From NCBI RefSeq assembly GCF_029873635.1, contig NC_080426.1, positions 51,660,093-51,724,092 on the forward strand: a stretch of 64,000 nt of DNA, in the 5' to 3' direction. Shown here in pieces: positions 27,113 through 38,305 of the stretch. Position numbers and translations under genes: made by a program. Under the pieces are notes generated by a model, which saw only the letters and a program-made list of their open reading frames with translations, was not told where the DNA came from and ran no database searches. The stretch comes from Malania oleifera (Eukaryota; Streptophyta; Magnoliopsida; Santalales; Ximeniaceae). Position 1 is the stretch's first letter. Every line of letters begins with the position of its first letter.

Positions 27113-29584
27113 TCGTCTGCCCATTTCCCTCCCGAGCGCTCAGAACTGTTTGCAAAGGGAGATTGCAGAGAGTGCAAAGAGAACAGGAGATTGCAGGTGA
27201 CCGTTCGGTTGAGCTTGCAAGTGACCATTCGAAGGCGAGGCTATTTAAATGAGAAAATGGGGTAGGTATTTTTTATTTAGCAAAAACGTGAATCATTGAG
27301 CTTCCTTGTTTTACTTACTGATTTGAATTTGTTGCATTAAGTTGGATTTGTTTCATAAGTTGGTTTTGGATTTTTTCGGTTCATAACTGCATCTGGACGA
27401 AGGTTAGTTTTTATTTATTTGTTTTTTTATATTTTTTATTTCATGTCCTGCCTATTGAATTAAGTTTCTAATTTGTTTTAATTTTACAATATTAACTAAA
27501 TAAGTTGCAGGGAGAGGCAGACTCAATTAATAAAATCACTTTACATGCTTGCAAGTGAATTTTAATGGTTTCATTACTAGTTGCAAAAGAAATTTTAAAA
27601 ATTTCAACTTATTTTTTTAGTTGTATTAAAAAGGTGAAAAACTAAAGAGTTTGTTTAGTTACAATTTTATTTTATTTTTTATTTTTAATTTTAAAATAAT
27701 ATTAAAAAAACTTTTTAAAATTTTTTAAAAATTTGTATAAGATAATATTTGGGATCATAAATCTAGACATGTGTGGATTGGAAAGAAATTTAATACAAAT
27801 TTTATTATTTTTATCAAAATTAATACAGACATGTAACATTTGAATTAAAATTGTTTTCCATGTAAATTAGAAAAATGAAAAAAAGTTATATTTTTCTGAT
27901 TATTTCAAAAATTGAAAATAGAAAATAAAATTGTTTCTGCAGTCATATAGTTTTAAAACATTTTATTGTTTTAAGTTTTCTGCATACAAATGTTTTAAAC
28001 TGAAAAATTACTCTTTTTTTTTTGTAATTTTATAACAAATACCTAAAATAAAAATAAAAATTATTTTTCACAACTAAGCAAGTATTCAAAGTTTATTATG
28101 ATTATCTAATTTTGATTGCTCACTAATGGAATCGATCCTAAATTTAATCCACACCATTTAATTGAATGCTCACTTTATTTTTTTAGTTGTATCTAGGGGA
28201 CATGTGAAATTACATAAACCTCACAAACTTTGATAAAACAATCAAGAACAACCTCCTTCCTAGTGACACAAAAAATTGTTGAAGCTTAATAAGGATACTG
28301 AATGAAGAGGTGGGTCTTTATTTATTTATTTATTTTTTATCTTTAATAAAATTGATCTTTTTATATAGACATGGAGAAGGAACATAATAAGGTTATGAAG
28401 TTATATAAGAGGATAGGATCATCAGTCATTGTACGATTGTCATTTCATGAATTAGAGTTCTTCACATGAACTTTTTTTCTTCATCAGCATACATGAGCTA
28501 GAAAGAAGACTCACTTAAAAAGCATACTATTTTGTCTTGTAGTTTACTCAAAGACTCATTATGCTTCTGAACGCCATCTGTCATCCTTGTATTATCTAGA
28601 TTATGTGTTAAACCTTCCCAAAAGTTATCATTAGCTTCATGATCACAATTCTCTATTTCCTCATTAGCTTCCTTGATTCAAAATTTTAAACTTTAAATTT
28701 AAATTTAAAAGAATTTAAATAAGTCATCATAAAAATATTCAATAGAGTATATTGTAAATAGCTTGATTTATTCGCAAATATGATCAAATAAAATTTTCAT
28801 CAAATAGTAGTATATATTTTATATACTAAGGTGATATTTAATTTGCACAATCATTCTAAATTTAACTTGCACAATCAAATATAGTCCATCTCATTTAAAA
28901 AATTAAAGTCCAACTATTTATATTCATTTAATTTACTTTGAAAAATAAATAATGAGTCGCAACATTTATTAGAAAATTTTGAGATTTTATAGTACTAGGG
29001 TGAGAAAACAATTTAAGAAATAAACAAAACAAATTACTTGGATATTTTATCTTATGACACAATATTACGTTACGTATGAAGATTGTTGGTACTTAGGTGA
29101 TAAAGTGAATGGGTGAAAATTAGTTATTTAGTTTACAATAACCAAAATAATTGTATGTTATGTGTCCAATAACCAAAATAATTGTATGTTATGTGTTCAA
29201 ATAATTGTAAATCGAGTGACATATTGATTTGAATGCCTCCTGCATGACTGATGCAGTGATGTTGCATGCTGGTAGATATTATAGGTTCTCGCATGCTCAA
29301 ACTATGTTATTACATTGTCTGCAAATGTTTCAGGGTCATTGTAAAAATGGGTAAATGTTCAAATTATAGACGACATGCTACCGAAATTTCGGTAGGACTT
29401 TTCCTAGAAAAGTCATAAATGCATGCAAAAATAATTTTGAAGTGATGAGTGAAACATTTAGGGAAGATTGCATGCGCATTAACATAGTGAAAATAATTCT
29501 TGATTACTATTGACTTAGCATATCACTTATACATACAATTGTTGTTTTGCGTAGGTCTTTTATCTTTCTCGATCGTTGATTTAA
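27113..29584. other. MULE 5' internal non-coding region
   Basis: AT-rich sequence lies between the left TIR and the transposase. A minus-strand open stretch at about 28498-28678 reads IKEANEEIENCDHEANDNFW and on to a stop (about 59 residues, Asn/Glu-rich). It could be an exon of captured host sequence, but I do not recognise it. The promoter of the transposase should lie near 29300-29580, but no clear element was found. Confidence 0.4.
28498..28678 (-). other. Unrecognised minus-strand open stretch inside the MULE
   Basis: About 59 residues without a stop, acidic and Asn-rich, with protein-like composition in an otherwise AT-rich stretch. It has no start Met near its beginning, so if real it is an internal or terminal exon. 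The family is unknown; chance is a fair alternative. Confidence 0.2.
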
Positions 29585-32248
29585 ATGGCAAGAAGTTCAA
29601 GTAGTACTCTGGTGAGGGTATTGTTGTACATAGGGGGTCACATTATAACCAGAAAAACCGGTGTTAGTTATAGTATTCCGCCAGTTCGATCTATTCGAAT
29701 TGGCCATAGGTGTAAATTAACTAAATTGTATACGAAGATATACAAGTATTTGCATATTGATCCAAATCAATATGCATTGCGGGTAACCGCAAGATACTTG
29801 ATTCAAGGGCATCATGATACAGTCCTCTACGAGGCTGTTCCCGTAACTGATGATTATGGTTTGCGCATTGTGTTGGATGCACACTGCGTAGGAACGACAT
29901 ATTTGACTGTGCAATTATATGTCGAAAACATTCCTTACATGGGTGTCGCCGCGAATGGGCAGCCGGGAACGTCTATTGAGCATGTGGTTAAAGCGGAGGA
30001 AGAAGATGCAGAGCCATACACAAGTACAGATGTTGGTGGGATGCCTGTTGTGGATATGAACGAATGTCTGGGATTGTCGTTCGAGCCGCACACATACGAA
30101 GGACCCATTAGTGACACGGATGAACATGGTGTTTGCAAAGAAGTTCTAGCAGAACAACCAGGATCATTGTTCGCCATTGCGAACAACACGTTAGACTAGG
30201 GGATGAACATCACGAATGATGTTCATTTACAAGATGACACATACGAGTAGGAAATTGGTGAAGGGACGAACGAGTTCCCCGATGATGTTGACCCACCCCC
30301 CATGAAACGAATGATGCCACGTATAACGCCGAGTTAATGGACGAACCTCCTATGTATGGTGTAATTGACGTAGATGCTGCAGATTTGTTACATGGTGAGG
30401 AGCTACGGGTAACTCGTTGGGATGAATCGTTATAGCTGAGTAAAGGGATGGTATTCGGGTCGAAAGATCAGTTGATAGCTGCTGTGCGAATATACGACGC
30501 TCGAACGCACCATGACTTCCACGTTGTGTAGTCGACCCCACTATTATAGGTTGTTAGGTGTAGAACTCTGATTATAGTTGGAGAGTGCGTGCGATGTATC
30601 GTCAGAAACACTGATTTTTCAAAATTACTTAATATGGTGGTCTGCACACATGCTTGAACGAACTTCTCTCACAAGACCGTAACCAAATCACGTCATCCCT
30701 CATTGTTAGGGAGATCGTGAATATGATAAGGGGTGATGCGTTGACATCAATCGCTACATTAAAGGAGTTCATAGATCATCGTTTCGGCTATTCCATCTCA
30801 TATAAGAAGGTTTGGTTAGACAAACAGAAGGCAAATGCCCAAGTATTCGGCAATTGGGAGATGTCTTATCAGACTTTGCCTAGGTGGATGGAAGCAATGT
30901 GCGCATATAATCTTGGTACTGTTGTCAAGTGGAGGTGGACTCCTATACCAGGTAGTGATCAGACCGCAACATTTATATCAGTATTTTGGGCATTCGCAGC
31001 ATCTATTCAGGGTTTTTCTCAGTCCTCTCTTGTCGTATGTGTAGATGGGACACAATTGTATGGTAAGTACAAGGGAAAACTCCTTATTGCGACGTGCCCG
31101 GATGCAAATAGGCAAATATTTCCCCTTGCATTCGCTATTGTGCAAGAGGAAAGTTTGGACACATGAAATTGGTTTCTGTGTTGTTTTCGTTCCATTACCG
31201 ACAGAGACGACATTTGCCTTATATCAAATAGGCATCCAGGGATCCTCGCTACAATGCATTGCAATCCCGATTGACAACCACCACGTGCCCACCACCGATT
31301 CTGCCTTCGACACGTGGTTAGCAACTTTAGCACTAAAGTGCACAGTGTCAATCTTAAGTGAATGGCTGAGTGAGCGGGAAGGGAGTATCAGGTAAGAAAG
31401 TTTAACATGTGGATGAAGAGGATATTCGACGAGGGTGGGGAACCCGCGAAGACTTTTTTGATCAGATCCCTCATCATATGTGGATTCAGTGCCACGATGG
31501 TGGCAGAAGGTATGGGCACATGACGACTAACCTCGTCGAATGTTTCAACGCCGTCCTGAAGGGCGCTCGTAACCTCCCAATCACTGCCCTTGTGCAACTG
31601 ACATTTTATCGCGTTGCACATTATTTCAACAGCCGACGGGAGGCTGCTCGTAACGCAATATCGGGAGGAAATGCATTCACTCCTTATATATTGCTAGCGA
31701 TGGAAAGAATGAAGTTGAAGGCTACCGGACATCACGTGACGACATTCAACTGGTCTAGGGGTGCTTTTAGCATCATGACGGCACAGTTGGGACCTCATAA
31801 AGGAAATAACATGCAAACCCTATGCATTTAGGATACGCATGAATGCTCGTGTGGGAAGTGGCAAGCGTTACACTTTCCATGCTCCCACCTTCTCGCTGCA
31901 AGTGCGAAGACGCGACTGAATGCTATGCAGTACGTTGAGTCATGTTCGAGCACCGCCGAATACTATGCGACATATGCAGTGGATTTTCATCCGATTATAC
32001 ACGAGGCGTACTAGCCAGCATCATCGTTGCCGACTATACAGGCAAATCCAGCGTATGCTCGACATAAAGGTCGGCCTAGGAGCTCCCGTATACATAATGA
32101 AATGGATGCAAGGGAAGGTAGGAAGAGGAGCATGTGCAGTATATGTCATCAAGAAAGACATAATCGCACAAGGTGTTCGAGAAGGACCCAACCCGGGGAT
32201 GCAGCTGGACTGTCGCATTGATTTCATAGGCAGTTTGGGACTCATTTA
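29585..32248 (+). pseudogene. mudrA-type MULE transposase, decayed
   Basis: This is the enzyme that would cut and integrate the element at its TIRs. 29585-30199 is an open N-terminal 204 residues (MARSSSSTLVRVLLYIGGHI, PB1-like in character). 30360-30650 is a shifted region with the Mutator DNA-binding domain (SKGMVFGSKDQLIAAVRIYD). 30654-31166 is the transposase core (CVDGTQLYGKYKGKLLIATC, first catalytic Asp near 31044). The same frame then continues through stops with TDRDDICLISNRHPGIL, where the second catalytic Asp is Asn (31227-31229), and HHRFCLRHVVSNF. After a frameshift, 31409-31831 continues with GGRRYGHMTTNLVECFNAVL, followed by a SWIM motif CSCGKWQALHFPCSH near 31850-31890 and a zinc knuckle CSICHQERHNRTRC near 32132-32176. 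Stops, shifts and the Asp-to-Asn change make it inactive. Confidence 0.88.
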
Positions 32249-32298
32249 GACCTTTCTTCTTTTGTATATACTTATTCTAATGCGATGATGCATTTTAC

Positions 32299-34571
32299 AG
32301 GATTGATCCAGGACCGTCTGATCCGAGGGTATTGACGATGGGCGATGATCATAGGGCCAGCCGAGCGTGGGCTGATGGGCACACCTACTCCTTGTTCTAC
32401 TGAGGGGGCACGCAGTTTGCGGAGCACTGGTTGGAGGAAGACCCCCACATCGTTCGCCTAATACGTGATGCGGGATTTTATGGCATTTATCGGATTGCCC
32501 ATATCCAACTCGATTGGCATCTCATCACAGCTTTGGTGGAGTGATGGAGACCCGAGATGCACACATTCCACCTACGTCATGGCGAGGCGACCGTCACACT
32601 ACAGGACATTGCTATCTTGTTCGGGTTGCCGATTGATGGGTAAGCCGTGATCGGTCGCACTTCTGGATCAGTGGAGGGACCTACAGACCGTCAGGGACGA
32701 CTCGCCCTGCGTACTATGTGCGAGCATTTGTTAGGGGTGGTTCCACCTGACAGTGAGTTAGTTGGTGCACGCATCCATATGCGGTTCCTGGAGGGGGATG
32801 CATTTCGTCAGTTCCCAGCAGATGCAGATGCACGGATGATAGCATGCCACGCACGAGCCCACTTGTTGCGTTTGATCTGTGGGGTGATATTTTCTGATGT
32901 TTCGGGCAGCTATACGCATCTGATGTTCCTTTCACTCCTTGAGGACTTTGGAGCATGTCACTCGTACAGTTGGGGGTCGCTACTTTGGTGTGGCTATACA
33001 GGGAGATGTGTCACTCCGCTCACCACTCGAAGACACAGATTGCGGGCCCTCTTCGCCTACTCCAAGTTTGGGTCTAGGAGAGATTTCCTTCCTTCGCGCC
33101 TACGCAGCGAGGTTTCTTGCAGATTCAGAGGGTTCAGGATGATCGTCCGATTGATCCACTCCTACTCGCATACTGGTTAGTACCAACTTCATCTATCCCT
33201 CCTTATTCACTCTATAAGTACTTCGAATACTAATTCGTAATACGTACTAATCATTGCATTCGGAAACATATGTTTCATCTTATACAAATGGAGGGACGAC
33301 TTGAGGGCATCGATGGTTGCGCTTCACATATTGCCCTGGTACAAGTTTGAGTTGGACATTCACCGGGAGCATGAGGTATAAACCAATTAAAGTATAGCAC
33401 ATGGTATTATTTCTTTCTTTCAGTTATTTATAGTTCGCTTAAATTTTGTATGTCTAAGTGCAGTTTCTATGGATGCCCTAGATGACTGAGATTCTAGATG
33501 ACCTGCCGCCTGACTATACAGACGGGAGTGACTTGTGGGTAGCTTGAGTGCCACTCATATGCTTTCATATTATTAAGTGGTATCTCCCCGATCGAGTCAT
33601 GCGACAGTTTGGGTATCGACAGGGCATTCCCGCTCGATTTCTAATGTCGGGGGTAGATATTGTTGGGGATGACCTCCACGGCATGGATGGGCGCGGTCGA
33701 GGGGTCACAGACTGGTTGACTACGCACGTGATATTCGTCACTGTGTGGGAGCATCGGCGAGACTACATCATACCAGGAGTGGTAGAGGACGGTCTGATGC
33801 GTCTAGATGACCCATACTTCACTTGGTATAAGTCTATCACATGTCGCTTCATTGACAGGATTGCTGCTGTATATTTGAGCCTCATAAGAAGACTTTAACC
33901 CACAACTCATTTTATTATGTATACATTATGATTTGCATGCGTTAATCAAATATTTTCATATCCTGCAGGTTGACATAGTCATTGAGGCAGATCAAGTCTC
34001 GTCTGATCCTGCGATCCACAAATTGATGAGTGCTGCACTGAACCTCGTCCACGAGGACAGTCGATAGATCCCAGCACGAGGAGGTCGACCTGATGTACCA
34101 GCACAAGGAGGTTGACCAACTCCAGTATGAGGAGGATGACATGCCTCCTCTAGTCGTCCAGTGACTCCTATCTCCTTGCCACCGGTTGTACAGGCAGAGT
34201 ACGTGTTCGGCCCGTCAGCACCTTATGCGCCTTCCACTGCAGCTGATATTGCTGAACCGTCGAGTAGACTGGCTGACGTCCCATCCGACTCTGCTGCTAC
34301 CCCATCGATGTCATTTTTATTGGACGATCTTTTTGATGGGGAGGAGGTTCATGCACCCGCTATGCCTCCTCGTTCTCGTCCCGAGATATCGTATCAGTTC
34401 TCATCGTGTGCGCTTCATATGGATGATGATTATGCAGTACCTCTTGGCGGAGAGGATCCACATCAAGGAGGACGGGATAGGACACCTGATGCTGCTGACC
34501 AGCAAGGAGAGGGCAGACGCAGACGGCAGCCACCACGACCCCAGAGACGACCTCGCTGCGGCACGGAGTAG
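32299..34571 (+). pseudogene. Plant mobile domain (MAIN-like / 'PP7 long form'-like) gene carried by the MULE, decayed
   Basis: After a TTTTACAG acceptor the frame reads IDPGPSDPRVLTMGDD, then [40 protein letters not shown] with LFGLPIDG, then GVVPPDSELVGARIHMRFLE and HLLRLICGVIFSDVSG. Later exons give LRASMVALHILPWYKFELDI and FHIIKWYLPDRVMRQFG. A Pro/Arg-rich tail ends RRRQPPRPQRRPRCGTE at 34571, typical of MAIN-like proteins. These proteins carry the plant mobile domain (PF10536); host members act in meristem maintenance and silencing, and transposon-borne members are known. In-frame stops near 32401, 32541 and 32641, and later shifts, break it. It lies just downstream of the transposase in the same orientation. 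Its function in the element is unknown. Confidence 0.82.
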
Positions 34572-36226
34572 TTTACCATTATTTTCATTGCATTTGATTT
34601 GTATTTATATCATTGATTGTTTTGATTTCATTTGTATAGTATTGATTTTTTTTTCTTTTGTATATATCATTGATTATTTTCATTTCACTAGTATAATATT
34701 TGATTATTTTAATTTCATTTGTATAGTCATGTGTCTTGTGCACACTTCATACTCTTGAAGTTTATTTATATAATTTTTCAAATTAAATTGAGATGAATAA
34801 AATAACTTTTATTTAACTAAACAGTGAAAGATTCGACCTTTGCTCCAAAGAATTAAATACTGTCAAATATAAAAATGACACATAACAGTTATATATATGT
34901 TGCAACATGCAAAGTGCAGAAGCCTTCACCCAAAATGACAATGGATAACAAATTTTTGTTATTTTAAGTTTGAATGGTATCGCAACATCTACAAGTGTTT
35001 GAGATTGCTGGAGGTCATAATAATCACTTTAATTTCATAAAATCGGTACCACCCTATTATTTTACTAAGTGTATTTAGATCACTTAATTACTACTTGTTG
35101 ATTGGTTTGTACACTAATTATAAATTCATTTTTAATTTATCTTGACAGTATTAAACAAATAATAATGTGATCTTTTTATGAGTTTATGACAAATAATATA
35201 TAAAAAAATTATTTTCAAAATAATAAGAGTATGAGTTATGAAATTACTTATGATTATTTTTTTTGAAAATTTTTATAATGAACTTAACATTTTTAAATTT
35301 GATTAACTAGTTTATTCTGGCATGAATTTGAACCTAGAGATTTTAATTTGAATATTGAACAAAAAATTGAATATTGAAGATATGATTGCCTAGTTAAATT
35401 CATTCTTGAAATTCAATAATTTTTTAGTGCAAAATTCGTATCACTAAAATTTGTATGGTATTTGGTTAATGGATTTTACTCTTGGTGATGTATTTAGTGT
35501 CGTGGGCCGTCAAAGCAAGATTACTTGTGTATTAAAAAAAAATTAGAAAGATGCAATGAGCGTGAGATTATAGGTTGAATTTTTGAGCTACTAGAAGTTT
35601 TATGGGTTTATGAACAAAAGATTGACAATAGTTTGTGAGCTTGTACATCAGCGAGAGGGAAAGAGTAAAATGCGAAGGAACTGCAACATGTATGTTCCGT
35701 ATACATACATAACTTTTACTTGTGTGCTTGTGAATCTGTATGAGTTTACATAATGTTTTTGTTGTTGTGGTTGCTTGAGGTGTTGTAGTATTGATTTTGT
35801 TGAATCCTTCACCCTAATATTGATCAAGAAATGCACGATGTATACAAGCATGAAACTTGCTAGCATCTTGCTTAGTGTGCATTTTGTCTTATTTTGTGAG
35901 TGTATGAATGTGAGGGGTCTATTGTTTCGGTACAAATGCAACAGTATGATTCAAAATTTTGGGTTCATTTTGGGGAAAAACTTGTTTTGATATAAAGCTT
36001 GATTTTATGATTTGGTTACTAAAATTTAGTTGTGTAATTTATAGTACATGTAATAGATTGTAATAGCTTTATTTTGATTATAGGATTTATTTTCTAACTG
36101 TTATAGCCGATAATCATATTTATTCCACAATTGCTTCCCTGCATGCATAACAGATGCTATACTAGGCGTTCATGATAGAATAAATTATATAAAAAATTTA
36201 TGAAAATTTTTGAAAAATAAATTTAT
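34572..36226. other. MULE 3' internal AT-rich region, no gene seen
   Basis: Long T-rich and A-rich sequence with no domain that I recognise. Short open frames near 35650-35990 look accidental. Confidence 0.5.
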
Positions 36227-36508
36227 AATTGCCTTTATGTATGTGTTCCCATCCACACCTTCAACAAACCAACATAACTAAAACTGGTCCCAAAAATGGG
36301 AGATCATATCGTGAACTTGTTCTAAATGAATCTAATTAGAAAAAATAAAAGGGGCGGCCTCACAACATTACAGGAGGCAATGTCACTCTAAGCTAGCTAA
36401 CCAAACCAATCTTCTCTCCTCAGACATTGCCATAAACATCTTCCTCCAATCTACATCTTTGAACATCTTTAATTGCCTTTATGTATGTGTTCCCATCCAC
36501 ACCTTCAA
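36227..36508. repeat. 38-bp exact direct repeat flanking the captured fragment
   Basis: The same 38 bases, starting AATTGCCTTTATGTATGTGT, occur at 36227-36264 and 36471-36508. The second copy lies inside the Myb/SANT-like open frame, so the first is a partial duplication of coding sequence, possibly left by capture or repair. Confidence 0.85.
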
Positions 36509-36930
36509 TAGATTCCAAACACTTGACACAATTGGTAATTGTGAATGTGCTAGACTGAGGAGATGCCTCAAGGATGCTCAAGGTTGGGGTCCTCGTGTTT
36601 GTAACTTCAACCCATTCCTTCAAAGTTTCACCTGTCTTTGTTGTCCTTGCTTCCCTCTTTCCCCGAACATGGCTTGTCAGAGTGGGAGATCGTTCCCACC
36701 GTCTCTGTACACTTTGCAAGGGATAATCTTTAGCATCGCTGCTCTTACACGAGAAAGCGGATGGGGTAGCATTTGTTGATGCATCTTCCATTTCTAATTT
36801 GTCTTCGTCATCCATGAAATACGGAGCTAATGGGGATGCATATTTGAATTTTGCTGCAGGGTCACCAAATATGATTCCCAACTCAATGTACATGGGGCAT
36901 CCTTTCTTGCAGAATCTCTTTGCACCTTTA
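36420..36930 (-). pseudogene. Myb/SANT-like (L10-interacting MYB type) gene fragment, antisense in the MULE
   Basis: Minus-strand translation gives RFCKKGCPMYIELGIIFGDP followed by AAKFKYASPLAPYFMDD, an acidic and Ser-rich linker, and near the C-terminus NCVKCLESIEGVDGNTYIKA then IKDV. The first block resembles the KGxPxYxxLxxIFG start and the last the CLxxxEGxDxxxYxKA end of plant Myb/SANT-like DNA-binding proteins related to Harbinger ORF1 and L10-interacting MYB proteins. The open frame is 157 residues (36420-36893), with a further in-frame extension upstream. The DNA-binding domain itself is missing. Orientation opposite to the transposase suggests captured sequence. Confidence 0.5.
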
Positions 36931-37299
36931 TTCTATCATGTATGCAAAAATTATATTTGTTGTGTTATAAAAATTTTCAAAAAAAAATAATTGTAAGTTC
37001 ATTATAATGTGTTTAATTGTTAATTTTAAAATATTACATCCAATAAACATTTTGCAGCATTATAATTACTAGAAATTTTATTTTTTCCAATTATATTTTT
37101 AAAAAATTTTGATATAATACAAATTATTTTGTCATACTTATGTAATTAGTTGACCTAAAGCATGAAAGCAGTCAATTCGAAATTTTTGTTTGGTCCCTAA
37201 TCCACTTATTTGATTTTAATAATTATATTAATCATATATATTTTTACTAAATTAATGTCATTTTAAAAATATTTAAATTTAAATTTGTAAATAAACAGA

Positions 37300-37708
37300 G
37301 CTTAAATCTCGTAGGATAGAACTGTGAGATTCTTCACGTGGCGTACATTTCAGAGACAAATCTCGCAACTTGGTGCTGTGAGATTTCGCCACGCGTCACC
37401 TTCCCGCTCGTTGGTCGCTTTAAATCTCACAACTTGGAGTTGCGAGATTTGCTCACTTCTGTACCATGTGTCACCTTCCCAGTGGCTTATTAGTTTAAAT
37501 CATCTTCCCATTCGCTGGTCGCTTTAAATCTCGCAGTACCAAACTGCGAGATTTGCTCACCTTCGTGTCACGCGTTACCTTCCTAGTGACCCATCAGTTT
37601 AAATCTCACACAATCAAACCGTGAGATGATGTGAACATTAGTTTGGAAAATTTTTTTCCTATTATTTAATATTTTATTTCTTTTTAATAATAAAACGGGA
37701 AAAAACTC
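37300..37708 (-). repeat. MULE right terminal inverted repeat with five palindromes
   Basis: Units lie at about 37304-37332, 37358-37386, 37422-37450, 37526-37554 and 37601-37627. The outermost 90 bp align almost base for base with the inverse of the left end, including AATAAAATATTAAATAATA. Gaps between units differ from the left end, with an extra ~30 bp before the fourth unit, so the repeats have evolved separately. Confidence 0.9.
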
Positions 37709-37718
37709 GATGTTTGCC
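37709..37718. repeat. Right target site duplication of the MULE
   Basis: GATGTTTGCC is identical to the left copy at 26708-26717. It lies 324 bp upstream of the carrier start codon. Confidence 0.92.
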
Positions 37719-38041
37719 GCCTTGGTTCCACGCCACGAATCTGATTCACGTAGTTCTCTGTTCTGAGTTTTCACACAAGACGGAACAACTCCCTCCTCGA
37801 TTCATTTACGAGTGCCTCAGTTCCTTTTCACAAATCCAACGTCAGAGGGAAGCTCAGAGTTAGAGGGAAGCTCAGAGCTTGGCGTCTTCGAATTGTTTTC
37901 CTCCTCCTTGAAAACCAACAATCCCCACAAGGACATTGCCAATTTATTGAAAGCTTACTTCTGCACTTACTCATCTGCAAAATCTTCTCTCTCCCCCCCC
38001 CCCCCCAACATCGTCGTTGATTGAAAGAGAGAGGGAGAGGG
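37719..38041 (+). promoter_or_regulatory. Proximal promoter and 5'-UTR of the mitochondrial carrier gene
   Basis: About 320 bp separates the MULE right end from the carrier ATG. The stretch is richer in GC and pyrimidines than the MULE interior and includes a poly-C run at 37993-38006. No TATA box was fixed. Anything further upstream in the original promoter is now displaced by 11 kb, to left of 26708. Confidence 0.5.
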
Positions 38042-38305
38042 ATGGTGGGTTCAACTTCAAGCCAGACCTTGCCTTCTTGGATGGGCGCAGCAGCATCAAG
38101 GGTAGATTCTGAAGGGAACATTTCGTCTTCGTCGGGGACGGCGGTTAAGGAAGGTAGAGAGGATACTTCGCAGCAGCAACATCGCCATTCTAACTCCCTC
38201 TCGTCTTCGTCCAATGGCAATTTGAATTTTGGAGAAAGAGCTTTGTCTGCAGCGGGTGCCGCCTTCTTCTCGGCCATCCTCGTTAACCCTCTCGACGTTG
38301 CCAAG
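38042..38305 (+). CDS. MTM1: Carrier exon 1
   Basis: The ATG at 38042 begins [20 protein letters not shown]; the exon ends NPLDVAK before a GTGTCG donor. Homology to the conserved SWMGAAAS start supports this Met over the upstream in-frame TTG. Confidence 0.9.

Larger units (their letters stand above)
26718..37708 (+). mobile_element. Complete Mutator-like element (MULE), 10,991 bp, with long TIRs and cargo
   Basis: The element starts GAGTTTTTTCTCGTTTTATT and ends with the inverse (AATAAAACGGGAAAAAACTC), flanked by a perfect 10-bp duplication GATGTTTGCC. TIRs are about 400 bp (26718-27112 and 37300-37708), each with five short palindromes. Inside, on the plus strand, are a mudrA-type transposase (29585-32248) and a plant-mobile-domain gene (32299-34571), both decayed; an antisense Myb/SANT-like fragment lies at 36420-36930. 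The perfect duplication suggests the insertion is not ancient, while the broken ORFs suggest that the element was defective when it moved, or decayed quickly under methylation. Confidence 0.9.

Noticed and set aside
38021..38041. Seven-codon upstream extension of carrier exon 1
   Set aside because: It would need a TTG start; the conserved family start is the ATG at 38042.
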